Shown: positions 51,202 to 59,341 of the stretch, piece after piece
Layout: each line of letters opens with the position of its first letter
Position numbering within the stretch: position 1 is the stretch's first letter
Source: Nakamurella alba
Lineage (GTDB): Bacteria > Actinomycetota > Actinomycetes > Mycobacteriales > Nakamurellaceae
DNA: 64,000 nt
Direction: 5' to 3'
Assembly (NCBI RefSeq): GCF_009707545.1
Contig: NZ_WLYK01000011.1
Location: forward strand, 274,457 to 338,456
The notes under the pieces: generated by a model
Databases searched by the model: none
Told to the model about the DNA's origin: nothing
Seen by the model: only the letters and a program-made list of their open reading frames with translations
Translations under genes and position numbers: made by a program

Positions 51202-51405
51202 TCACGTCGTCCTGGCACGCAACCGACCAACGATCTCGGTGATGATGCCGCCGGCGGTGTAGTAGGTACCGCGGGTGCGTCCGACGGATTGCAGGTAGCC
51301 CAGGACGGTGAGCTTGGTCAGGTCGCGGTTGGCGGTCAGGTCGGAGATCACGGTGCCGGTGCCCGCGGCGATCGCGGCACGACCCGCCGAGATCAAGTGT
51401 GTCAA
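51202..51405 (-). pseudogene. Fic-family C-terminal remnant
   Basis: The minus-strand frame reads VISDLTANRDLTKLTVLGYLQSVGRTRGTYYTAGG in overlapping parts, which matches the winged-helix tail of Fic/DUF4172-type proteins (xRDLTKLxxLGxLxxVGxxRGxYY). The Fic catalytic HPFx(D/E)GN motif is absent and the fragment is only about 65 residues. Probably a decayed gene near the terminus. Confidence 0.5.
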
Positions 51406-51550
51406 CCGGCCGCTGACCTGCGGAAATCATCTCGTCGACGGTGCCCGAGATGCCTTCGACCTGACCACAGTAGGTGTGCCGTGCTGTCCCTTCGGACCGC
51501 ATGACCGCCGACCGTGCACCAAGGTGTCGAGTCCGGCTGGCCACCGCGCC

Positions 51551-51616
51551 AGACGAACAGACGAACAGACGAACAGACGAACAGACGAACAGACGAACAG
51601 ACGAACAGACGAACAG
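51551..51616. repeat. Octamer tandem repeat AGACGAAC (about 8 copies)
   Basis: 66 bp contain 8.25 perfect units of AGACGAAC. It ends 30 bp before the palindrome upstream of the toxin-antitoxin operon. No spacer sequences, so not CRISPR. Same unit length as the array at 5.5 kb but unrelated sequence. Confidence 0.97.
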
Positions 51617-51645
51617 AACCGTGCGACCAGATGGTGCTACCACAA

Positions 51646-51655
51646 GGGTATACCC
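51646..51655 (+). promoter_or_regulatory. Palindrome GGGTATACCC in front of the antitoxin gene
   Basis: Perfect 10-bp palindrome containing TATACC, which could be a -10 element 9 nt before the ATG of the antitoxin. This is the usual place for autoregulation by a ribbon-helix-helix antitoxin. No Shine-Dalgarno is seen, so the mRNA may be leaderless. Confidence 0.5.
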
Positions 51656-51663
51656 TGGCCAGC

Positions 51664-51930
51664 ATGAAGATCAGCGTCAGCCTCACCGGCTTTGACCTGG
51701 CTACCGTCGACGCCTATGCGCGTAACCAGGGATTGACCCGCTCCGCCGCCCTCCACCACGTCATTGCCGTGTTCCGCCGGGCACAGCTGGCCCAGGACTA
51801 CGAGATCGCCATCGACGAGTGGATCGACAGTGGCGATGCCGCACTGTGGGATCGCACCGCCGGCGACGGCATCGAGGCGGACCCTGTCTACGGTTCGTCG
51901 TCGGTGCGACCGCAGGCCAGCGGGGCATGA
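51664..51930 (+). CDS. Type II antitoxin, ribbon-helix-helix type
   Basis: 88 residues. The N-terminal MKISVSLTGFDLATVDAYARNQGLTRSAALHHVIAVFRR (seen in two overlapping parts) is the RHH fold; the C-terminal part is acidic and flexible (IAIDEWIDSGDAALWDRTAGDG), typical of toxin-binding tails. It overlaps the toxin gene by 4 bp (ATGA) and follows a palindrome. Binding and neutralising the downstream MazF-like toxin and repressing its own promoter is the expected role. Confidence 0.85.
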   Translation: MKISVSLTGFDLATVDAYARNQGLTRSAALHHVIAVFRRAQLAQDYEIAIDEWIDSGDAALWDRTAGDGIEADPVYGSSSVRPQASGA

Positions 51931-52295
51931 GGCGGGGCGACATCGTCCGCGCCGACCTGGAACCGACCCGCGGCAGCGAAGCCAACAAGACCCGACCGGT
52001 CGTCATCGTCTCGGATGACGCCCTCAACACAGCCAGCGTCCGGCTGGGGCGCGGCATGATCACCGTGGTGCCCTTGACGAGCAACATCAGCAATGTCCTG
52101 CTCCACCAGACGGTGCTGCCCGCAGATGATGAGACAGGTCTGACCGCGCCGTCCAAGACGCAGCCGGAACAGATCAGGTCGATCGACATCCAGCGCATGG
52201 GGCCCGTCCTGGGCAGTCTGACCAGTGAGCAGCTGCACCAGCTGAACTGGGCCCTCGTCGGCCTCCTCGCCCTGGACCTGTACATCGACGACTGA
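51927..52295 (+). CDS. MazF/PemK-family toxin (mRNA interferase)
   Basis: 122 residues, normal length. MRRGDIVRADLEPTRGSEANKTRPVVIVSDD (overlapping reads) carries the conserved Arg/Asp start of PemK/MazF. ITVVPLTSNISNVLLHQTVLP is the second core strand. KTQPEQIRSIDIQRMGPVLGSL holds the catalytic-type polar residues. Expected to cleave specific RNA sites. Adjacent antitoxin upstream; no hint of truncation. Confidence 0.88.
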   Translation: MRRGDIVRADLEPTRGSEANKTRPVVIVSDDALNTASVRLGRGMITVVPLTSNISNVLLHQTVLPADDETGLTAPSKTQPEQIRSIDIQRMGPVLGSLTSEQLHQLNWALVGLLALDLYIDD

Positions 52296-52569
52296 GGGTT
52301 GGAGCGATGCCCTCCTGCGAACTGTGGCGAGACGAGGAGGACGTCTGCGACCAGGCCGCCGTCGTCACCGTCGTCGACACGACCGGGCACGCCGCCGCCG
52401 CGCTGACCGACATCACCGGCGCCAGTGATCAGCAAGGTCTGGAACTGGTGCCTCCAAGGCCTGAGACGGGACCCCGGGTCGGGCGGCCGGAGGTCAACCA
52501 CCATCCACCGGCTCGCCGTGGTTGACCTAGCTGTGATTGATGGCGCTCGTCGAATCTCCCCGGGGCCGC

Positions 52570-52776
52570 TCATCGAAATTGGCCACTTGGTGACCGTCGG
52601 ATGGTAGCTGTTCCGGGGTTGGTGGCGCGGCGTAGGTGGTCGGTGCGGGCGTGGTGGTCGCGGAGGCGGTAGGAGTCGCCGTTGATGTCGATGACCACGG
52701 ATCTGTACAGCAGCCGGTCGAGAAATGCTGCTGCAACTGTTTTGTCGCCGAGGACTTGGCCTCATTCGCTCATTGC
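52570..52776 (-). pseudogene. IS21-family IstB C-terminal remnant with nonsense codon
   Basis: The minus-strand frame reads AMSE, stop, GQVLGDKTVAAAFLDRLL, YRSVVIDINGDSYRLRDH, matching the C-terminus of the IstB helper ATPase (SEWGxVxGDxxxAxAxLDRLLHxS...GxSYRLR). TGA at 52762-52764 replaces the expected TGG (Trp). Walker motifs and any IstA are absent. Decayed insertion element. Confidence 0.75.
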
Positions 52777-52891
52777 CGCCGCCCGGGCCGAACGGCGGCA
52801 GCGATACGCGGTGATCCGGCAGTGGGGTCGCGGTGAGATGACATTTCGGCGAAGTTCTTCGGCCCGGACCTTGTCGGCGGACCCTGCGGCA

Positions 52892-53341
52892 TAACGTCAC
52901 GTGACGAATCGGCCGCTTGGGAGGCAGTCGTCGTGCGGTCCGGTGCCGGGGACTGCCTCGGGCGGTCGAGGTCCGTTGATCAGTTCCGGATGGTGGAACT
53001 GGCGATGACGTGCTGGCTCATCCGGCGCCGCAACGGCTCTCGTCGCGGCCATCCTGGTGGGACGCAGAGATTCGGTGTTGTCAGCAGGCTGTTCGCGCCG
53101 GCACTCGCGACCGTCAAGGCCTGTAGGCCGGCGGTGTGCGGACGGCCCCGAACGGGTGCGTTCCGGCACAGATGCGGCTGACGCTCGTCTCGGCATCGGA
53201 TCCACAGACAGAACGAACTGCTCGACCGAGCCTGTCGGGAAGCTGAGGGGCCGGTCGGAGACGACAAGAGTGTCTGGCGCACAGCACGAGAAGCGCTGCG
53301 CGAGGGCGCACTTCGAGTTGGAAACGTCACGTGACGAATCG
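52892..53341. repeat. Pair of 19-bp direct repeats with palindromic core
   Basis: AACGTCACGTGACGAATCG occurs at 52892-52910 and 53323-53341, the period being 431 bp. Each contains CGTCACGTGACG, a 12-bp perfect palindrome. The two copies frame a segment without genes. Confidence 0.9.
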
Positions 53342-53495
53342 TGGCCAAGGTGCCGGGATGCGGTGAGGAGGATCGAATCACGTTGCCGTGGGTCCTGTGC
53401 AGCTCACAGGAAGCATGTCGGGGCTCCGCCGCGCCGGCGCCTGACGCTCGACGGGACGTTTCCCGGAACTGATGCACGGTCCGACCCGCTGAGAT

Positions 53496-53583
53496 GAGTC
53501 ACAGGTCTTCGGCTGGGACGGCGGTGTGAACCTGTCGCCGAGTCACAGGTCTTCGGCTGGGACGGCGGTGTGAACCTGTCGCC
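53496..53583. repeat. Exact 44-bp tandem duplication
   Basis: Two consecutive identical copies of 44 bp (53496-53539 and 53540-53583), starting GAGTCACAGGTCTTCGGCTG. It looks like a recent duplication, since no mismatch has accumulated. Confidence 0.95.
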
Positions 53584-53767
53584 GACGACGGATCCGTCGA
53601 CGTCGGTGCGCGCCGCTCGCCGCACGTGAGGCGGCCCGACGATCCTGCGCGAGAAGGTCGACCGGCAGCTCCAGCAGAGGTCTGCAGCCACTCGTTGGCG
53701 GGAGACATCAGGGCTGAGTGGGGTTTGCGGCCACATGGGTGCAGTCCTCGGACCAGCTCCTTCCTGT

Positions 53768-53795
53768 ATCGCCGATAATGCACATTATGTCAGTT
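53768..53795 (+). other. dif site (XerC/XerD chromosome dimer resolution site)
   Basis: 28 bp made of ATCGCCGATAA, TGCACA and TTATGTCAGTT. The core CCGATAAT-NN-ACATTATGTCA is identical to the actinobacterial dif consensus as I recall it (TTSRCCGATAAT, then VN, then ACATTATGTCAAGT), with only three differences, all at the outer edges. It is AT-rich inside a very GC-rich region. It marks the replication terminus, where FtsK and XerC/D act. Confidence 0.88.
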
Positions 53796-54050
53796 CACCG
53801 AGGGGCGCCGCCGACGTTCTTAAGACCTCGGCTCTGCTCCCCGACATCCGACCCTGCTTCCCGTGCGGCCCTCGACACCGACTGATGCACGGCAAGAACT
53901 TTCATGCAGCCGACGAGGTCGCGAGTTGGTCCATGCCGCCGGCACCGGCGTTGCTGCCGACGCTGTCGCTTGTTCCGTCGCCACGACATGTCAGGAGCGG
54001 CGAGTTCGGCTCAACGGCACAGAGGCAGCGAACGCAGCTGGTGGTCGGGC

Positions 54051-55610
54051 TCATCCGGTGCCGGTGAAAGGCGACCCGGTCGGTCGGCAGACCGTTCCCT
54101 TCCGCGGCAGTGTGTCGGACACCAGGTAGGCGGTGACCTTGTCGTCGATGCACCTGTTGCCGGCCTTGAGGTAGGCCAGATGACCCCATCCGGTGTAGGT
54201 CAGCAGCCGGGAGTTCGGCATCAGCAAGGACGCGATCACCGCTCCGGTGTACGGCGTCGAGGGGTCGAAGTGGTTGCCGACGACGAGCACAGGATGCGCG
54301 GTCCGGCGGTTCCAGGGTCCCGCATAGCGGGAGTCGCTGCTGCCCGGCCAGTCAGCGCAGCTGCTGCTCTGCCAGGTCCACAGTCGGCCGAAATGCGGTG
54401 CCAGCCGGGCGGATCGGTCCGCAGCCACACTCCACGCGGTGATTGTGGACGGATTCGCCGTGTCCGCGCAGGTGACGGCCTGCATGCCCTCGCCCGGGGT
54501 GTAGTCGGCCGCTGCGGCTCCTGCATCGGACAGCTCGTCCTCCAGTTCCTGGTATCCGACCGCCGCCTCGGCGTTCGCGCCGGCTTCGAGATCGGCCAGG
54601 AACTCGGAGAAGTCGCTCCAGGAGTCCGGATTGTAGAGAGCTCCTGAAGTGGTGGCGACCAGGTTCCGATCGGTCAGAAAGAAGCCCGGGATCCCCGGGA
54701 ACTCCACCGGGCTCGTGCGCATCCGGACCAGCAAGGCTTCGTAGCGCGCTCGGGCGTTCCCGGAGAAGGCACACTGCTGCTTCGCCTTGTCGCATTGCCG
54801 GAAGAACTCGGCGAGGGTCACCTCACCACCCGCAGCGGACAGGATCCGATCGGTGAACGGCTGTGTCCGCGCCTGATTGCCACGGCCGGTCGACCACGCC
54901 ACAGGGTCGAGCACCCCGTCGATCACGAAGGCGCCGACGGTGGCAGGGAACAAGTTGGCGTACGTCATGCCCAGGTAGGAACCGTAGGAGTAGCCCAGGT
55001 AGTTGAGGTACCGGTCCCCCACCGCGATCCGGAGCAGGTCGAGGTCGCGCGCCACGTCGGCGGTCGACATGTGGTGCAGGATGGGTCCGGCGTTCGCAGC
55101 ACAGGCGTCCGCGAGCAGTCCGTCCGTCGCTACCCACTGCTGCTTCTCGACGGCGGTCAGGGGGTACGGCAGCGTGTGTGCCGCTGCTTCGGCCTCCTCG
55201 CGGTTGGTGAAGCACCGCAACGTGGCGCTCTCCCCGATCCCCCGTGGGTCGAATCCGATGATGTCGTAGGCCCTGCGCAGCTCCGCGGGAAATGACGAAG
55301 CTCCGTCCCGGACCGCTGAGACCCCGGAACCGCCCGGCCCGCCGGGATTGAGGAACAGCGATCCCTTGCGGTGGGAGGCATCCGTGGCGGGCAGTTTGAT
55401 CAGAGCCAGGGAGATCCGCTCCCCTGCCGGCCGCTGATGGTCGAGCGGGACCTCCGCCGTGCCGCACTCGAAGCCGTCACACTCGGACCAGACGATCGTC
55501 GGCGCCGGGGCGGATGCCGCTGCCGCCGGGACGCCGCCGAGCCCGGCCGTCACCGATGCGGCGAGAACCGCGACAAGGCTGAACCGACGCAGATGTGCAC
55601 CGAGACGCAT
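54051..55610 (-). CDS. Secreted Tap-type alpha/beta hydrolase (SlpD/E-like peptidase)
   Basis: 519 residues with AGGAGG before ATG 55610. A Sec signal peptide (about 1-33, ending AAAASA) starts the protein. ECGTAEVPLDHQRP, FLNPGGPGGSGVSAV (oxyanion), IIGFDPRGIGES, YLGYSYGSYLGMTYANLFP (nucleophile Ser in GYSYGS), VVGNHFDPSTPY (Asp) and TGWGHLAYLKAGNRC (His) follow in order. The Tap C-terminal domain is present. Homologues are tripeptidyl aminopeptidases or proteases in the wall. Six or more Cys suggest disulfides. Single gene. Confidence 0.92.
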   Translation of the reverse strand: MRLGAHLRRFSLVAVLAASVTAGLGGVPAAAASAPAPTIVWSECDGFECGTAEVPLDHQRPAGERISLALIKLPATDASHRKGSLFLNPGGPGGSGVSAVRDGASSFPAELRRAYDIIGFDPRGIGESATLRCFTNREEAEAAAHTLPYPLTAVEKQQWVATDGLLADACAANAGPILHHMSTADVARDLDLLRIAVGDRYLNYLGYSYGSYLGMTYANLFPATVGAFVIDGVLDPVAWSTGRGNQARTQPFTDRILSAAGGEVTLAEFFRQCDKAKQQCAFSGNARARYEALLVRMRTSPVEFPGIPGFFLTDRNLVATTSGALYNPDSWSDFSEFLADLEAGANAEAAVGYQELEDELSDAGAAAADYTPGEGMQAVTCADTANPSTITAWSVAADRSARLAPHFGRLWTWQSSSCADWPGSSDSRYAGPWNRRTAHPVLVVGNHFDPSTPYTGAVIASLLMPNSRLLTYTGWGHLAYLKAGNRCIDDKVTAYLVSDTLPRKGTVCRPTGSPFTGTG

Positions 55611-55784
55611 TCCGACCTCCTGCTCGCGCGCAGGCTGTCAGCCGCGAGTGGGGCCGAACCTAGCCCCGCCTGTCAGAACCGGACAATGGACCCAGGTCGC
55701 CACAAGCCGCTTGTGCATCGAACGGCGGCCCGCCCGGAATTGCTCCATGGGTCGACCGGCGGAGGCCGCAGACGCACGGAACTC

Positions 55785-56939
55785 TCAACTGGTCGGGCGT
55801 GCCCGGTGTCGCCGGCGCACGATGAGCAGCAGTCCGCCTCCGGCGAGTGCGAGCAGTGCGGCCGCGGTGACAGTCGCTGCAGGAAAACCGGTCTCCGCGA
55901 GACCTGATGAGCCTGGCGTGGCCGAGGGAATCTCCGACGGCCGGCCGCCACCCACAGATGCTGCTCGGTACTCGAAGGCGATGCGGACATATCCGCCCCG
56001 TCCGGCGGTATACGGCTCCCGCGCATTGGCCGGGTAGGCGACGTCGTACGCCACCACCGCTGAGTCAGAAGCGTAGGACGAGCCGCCACCTCCACCGGCG
56101 ACTCCACGGGAGACGACACCGCCGCCGCCACCGCCGGTCCACCCGCCACCTCCGCCGCCACCTCTTTGTTGGTGCAGGGTGGCACCGAGGCCTCCGGCCG
56201 CTACTGCGAATCCGTTGGTCGGCCCTTGGCCGGCAGTTGCCGCCATATCCGACTCCGAGTCGGGGCCGCCGCCGACGCCACCACGGCCCTGCGATCCTCC
56301 GCTACCGCCGTCCGCCACGACGTCGGTCGAATAGCTTTCGGCCGACTGGCCGTCCGCCCCGGAATCCCTTGCCGCCCCCGCGTCGCCGCCGTCACCCGAC
56401 CCGGAACGAAGAGCGGGATTCGTCTGATAACCCGTGCCTGCACCTCCGCCCCCGCCGGCGACCGCGAGTGTCATCAGGGTGCTGCCGTTGGCGTCAAGAG
56501 CCACCACCGCCGATCCCCCGCCCCCGGAACCGGCGACGTAGATGTCCGACCTGCTGGCACCTGCGCCACCCGCACCGACGACCACGCCGATGGCAGTCGT
56601 GCCGGATGGAATCGGCAGGTTGAGACGAATGCGGCGTGACTGACCGCCGATCCCGGTGACCTTGCCCCAATCGGCCGCCCGGCCGGTTCCGCCACCGCCG
56701 CCGGCTATCTCCATGTCCAGCGTGGTGGAACCGGCCGGCACCGGAATTGTCGTGCTTCCCGGGATCTGACAGTCGAAGACGACCGCACGGACTGCGTTCA
56801 TCTCGTTGCACACGTCGGCCGCCACTGCCGGGTGCGGTGTACCCGGAGCCAACAGGCCGGTCGCGATCAGGCCCGCAACGGCGAGTATCGAGCCGCTACG
56901 TCGCCCCGACCGCCTGATACCCGACAACCGCCCCGTCAT
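55785..56939 (-). CDS. Glycine-rich wall protein with LAxTG sorting signal
   Basis: 384 residues. N-terminal signal peptide ends near HPAVAADVC. The middle is strongly Gly-rich (GGGGGAGTGYQTNP, GGGGGGGWTGGGGGG), with three Cys only in the first part. The C-terminus has LAETG, a hydrophobic span and RRRHRARPTS, a class E sortase signal typical of high-GC actinobacteria. Expected to be anchored to peptidoglycan. The glycine-rich part resembles the receptor-type glycine-rich domain of secreted proteins. No sortase gene in the window. Confidence 0.85.
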   Translation of the reverse strand: MTGRLSGIRRSGRRSGSILAVAGLIATGLLAPGTPHPAVAADVCNEMNAVRAVVFDCQIPGSTTIPVPAGSTTLDMEIAGGGGGTGRAADWGKVTGIGGQSRRIRLNLPIPSGTTAIGVVVGAGGAGASRSDIYVAGSGGGGSAVVALDANGSTLMTLAVAGGGGGAGTGYQTNPALRSGSGDGGDAGAARDSGADGQSAESYSTDVVADGGSGGSQGRGGVGGGPDSESDMAATAGQGPTNGFAVAAGGLGATLHQQRGGGGGGGWTGGGGGGVVSRGVAGGGGGSSYASDSAVVAYDVAYPANAREPYTAGRGGYVRIAFEYRAASVGGGRPSEIPSATPGSSGLAETGFPAATVTAAALLALAGGGLLLIVRRRHRARPTS

Positions 56940-57179
56940 GACCGCCCCTATCGCTGCAACTGTTGCCTGAGAGTAGCTGAGCGATTACGGCGAGTGCGGG
57001 GTATGCCCAGCTCTCCTGGTGTCCGAGCCGAGTTCACTCGTCCGGGTATGTCGCCGGTCCTCGCCGCCGGACCTCGGGAACGGGGTGCCGCTGGCCGATC
57101 GGCTGGGCCTCCGATCCGATCGATCGGGCAGATGCGGCCGGCGGATGTCCGGGCTGGGGATGGGCCGTGCGTCGAACAG

Positions 57180-58061
57180 TCAGCGCCAGAACTCTTGGAC
57201 CTTCGGATCCGCTCCCCGACCCTGGTGATACCCCGCCCGCGCGGCCGGCGGTCGGGTCCGTGGGTCCATCATGTTGCTGCCGAACGCATCTCGCGCCGTC
57301 TCGTCCGGAACGACGATCTCCACGGTGCTGCCTGCGTCGCGGAGTTCTGCAACCTGCTTGTCGAGCTGCATCCCCCACTCCAGCGGGTGCCTGGTGCGCC
57401 CACCGAACGGCGAGAGGATCAGCACCCGGCGGCATCCGGCGGCCAGGTCCGCGTTCTCGTTCCGGCGGTATCCGCCGTCGATGTACAGGTCGTCGCCGAT
57501 CCGGTAGGCCGCGCCACTCGAGGTGCTGGCGGCGACGGCGTCCACCAGGTCGACACCGCTGCTCGGGTCGAACGCCACCATCTCGCCGCTGCGGGCGTCC
57601 ACGGCAGTGATCAGGATCCGCTGGTCCGGCCAGTCCACACCCGGCAACCTGCCGGCGACGATCGCGCGCCAGCGACCGGACCAGCCGGGATCAGCGGATT
57701 CCAGATCGACAGCAGCGGCGCCGATCCGGTGGCGCATGTCGGCGGCATCCTTCGAGGCCGCGATGATGCGGTTGGTGCGGTCGAGATGATCGACCGTCGA
57801 CCGCCCGGTCGGCGGGTGCGCCGGCGGCGCCGCATCGAGGATGTCGCGTAAGAGGTCTGCGGGGCGTGCATGGGTGATCTGCGCGGCCGCCGTCGCGCCG
57901 GCGGAGGTTCCGACGATGAGATCGGCTGCGGTGACGTCCATCCCGGCGTCCAGGAAGCCGGCGACGACGCCGATCTCCCAGGCGTTGCCGGCGGATCCGC
58001 CGCCGTGCAGGACGAGCGCGCGCTCGCTGGCTGATCCGGAGTTGGAGTGCAAAGTGGTCAT
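57180..58061 (-). CDS. Patatin-like phospholipase
   Basis: 293 residues from ATG 58061. LVLHGGGSAGNAWEIG is the oxyanion glycine motif, IVGTSAGATAAAQ holds the nucleophile Ser (GxSxG) and YIDGGYRRNENADLA the catalytic Asp (DGG). The rest is a normal patatin alpha/beta fold. No signal peptide; cytoplasmic lipid acyl hydrolase. An in-frame upstream start (58100) is possible but lacks resemblance. Confidence 0.9.
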   Translation of the reverse strand: MTTLHSNSGSASERALVLHGGGSAGNAWEIGVVAGFLDAGMDVTAADLIVGTSAGATAAAQITHARPADLLRDILDAAPPAHPPTGRSTVDHLDRTNRIIAASKDAADMRHRIGAAAVDLESADPGWSGRWRAIVAGRLPGVDWPDQRILITAVDARSGEMVAFDPSSGVDLVDAVAASTSSGAAYRIGDDLYIDGGYRRNENADLAAGCRRVLILSPFGGRTRHPLEWGMQLDKQVAELRDAGSTVEIVVPDETARDAFGSNMMDPRTRPPAARAGYHQGRGADPKVQEFWR

Positions 58062-58525
58062 GGTGGGGGCCTCTCGGAGCTGTGGATCGGGCGCACCCAC
58101 GACTTCCTAGCCGGCGACGGCCGACAACTGCGGGGTGGCACCCAGGACGGGCGGTGCGGACATGGGTGTCACCTCCTTCGGTCGGTTGACGGTCATCGGC
58201 ACGGTTGCACATGGGCAGGACGCCCCGCAACGGACATTTCCGAGGTACAACCGTCGTTCCGACTCGTCGGACCCAGGTCGTCAGACACACAGATCGTCAG
58301 ACAGCAGGGAGGGAGTCGACGTCCGGGGCTCAGATGATGTCCAGCTCGGCGTCGATACCTGCCGGACAGGTGCGAGGTCGTGTGAGCCCACTGCTGGACG
58401 GGCGCCTGGACCTCCGTCGCCGCACCGGGCGGAAATTGTTCGTGCCGGGTGTCGTATCGGGGGCCACACCTTCGTGGAGTAGGCAGGAGTCCATCCGGAC
58501 CCGATCGACAGCGAGAGGAACGACG
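58062..58525. other. Divergent intergenic region between patatin and LLM genes
   Basis: About 460 bp with no supported gene. It carries two TCGTCAGACA elements (58278-58303) about 225 bp before the LLM gene and must hold both promoters. Confidence 0.6.
58278..58303. promoter_or_regulatory. Two TCGTCAGACA elements, 16-bp phase
   Basis: TCGTCAGACA at 58278-58287 and 58294-58303. The same decamer is half of the palindrome at 48358-48374. A common regulator is possible. Confidence 0.4.
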
Positions 58526-59341
58526 ATGACGGATCCGACAACCAGGCCCCTGCGATTCGGGGTGGTCACCCCGGTGCTGACCGACGTGAACACCTGGCGC
58601 GACGAGGTGCGCAGGATCGCCGACAGCGGGTACTCGACCGTCCTGATGCCGGACGTGCCGAGTTGGCAGCCGGCCCCGGGTCCGACCCTGGCACTGGCCG
58701 CGAGCATCGCAAACGTCAGGGTCGGGACCTGGGTGTACGCCTCGCCGTTCCGGCAGCCGTGGAACCTGGCGTGGGAGTCCCACTCGTTGTCGGTGCTCAC
58801 CGAGGGCAGGTTCGACATGGGCATCGGCACCGGTCGTCCGGGTCTCATCGACGAGCTGCGGACCCTCGGTATCCCCGAGGCGGCCGCGACCGGCCGCGTC
58901 GCCCAGGTGCGCGACTCGGTCAAGACGCTGCGCGAGCTCGACGGCACCGACCTGCACACCCCGGTGGTGATGGCAGTGCGCGGACCCAAGGCACGAGCGC
59001 TGGCAGCGGAGGTCGCCGACGTCGTCACCTTCGCCGGAAGTCCGGACGGCAGTCGCGCCGACGTCGCGGTCCTGGCGGAGGAGTTCCGCGGCAAGGACGT
59101 CGAGCTGGCGCTGCACGTCTCCGTGGTCGGCGACACCGTGGCCGCCTTCATGGCTCCCCCGGACATCGACACGGCCGCGCTGCGGGCCGCCGACTCCCTC
59201 TCGTACCTGCCGTCCGATCCAGCGGCCGCTGCCGAGGAGATCCTGCGCCGGCGGGCCGAGAACGGCTTCAGCTACGTGGTGATCGGGTTGAACTCGTCGC
59301 GGACCCTGGCGCCGGTGGTCGCACAGCTGGCCGGCAGCTGA
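58526..59341 (+). CDS. LLM-class F420-dependent oxidoreductase
   Basis: 271-residue TIM-barrel protein of the bacterial luciferase-like family. FGVVTPVLTDVNTWRDEVRRI, VRVGTWVYASPFRQPWNLAWES, LTEGRFDMGIGTGRPG and ENGFSYVVIGLNSS are typical of F420-binding members of actinobacteria. GAGAGGA precedes the ATG. Shorter than average (about 300-340). Substrate unknown. It ends next to a DHFR-family gene on the other strand (stop codons overlap almost end-to-end). Confidence 0.88.
   Translation: MTDPTTRPLRFGVVTPVLTDVNTWRDEVRRIADSGYSTVLMPDVPSWQPAPGPTLALAASIANVRVGTWVYASPFRQPWNLAWESHSLSVLTEGRFDMGIGTGRPGLIDELRTLGIPEAAATGRVAQVRDSVKTLRELDGTDLHTPVVMAVRGPKARALAAEVADVVTFAGSPDGSRADVAVLAEEFRGKDVELALHVSVVGDTVAAFMAPPDIDTAALRAADSLSYLPSDPAAAAEEILRRRAENGFSYVVIGLNSSRTLAPVVAQLAGS

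Larger units (their letters stand above)
52296..54050. other. Terminus scar region with remnants, duplications and dif
   Basis: About 1.75 kb without an intact gene. It contains an IstB remnant, a pair of 19-bp palindromic repeats (52892 and 53323), a 44-bp tandem duplication (53496-53583) and the dif-like site (53768-53795). Remaining frames are short and have no family resemblance. Its composition looks less codon-biased than the flanks. The last part before 54051 is the 3' flank of the Tap-type gene. Confidence 0.7.

Noticed and set aside
51551..51616. CRISPR-like array
   Set aside because: Units are 8 bp with no spacers and no cas genes nearby.
53735..54067. Plus-strand open frame across dif
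   Set aside because: No family resemblance, no ribosome-binding site, overlaps the dif site and the 3' end of the antisense peptidase gene.
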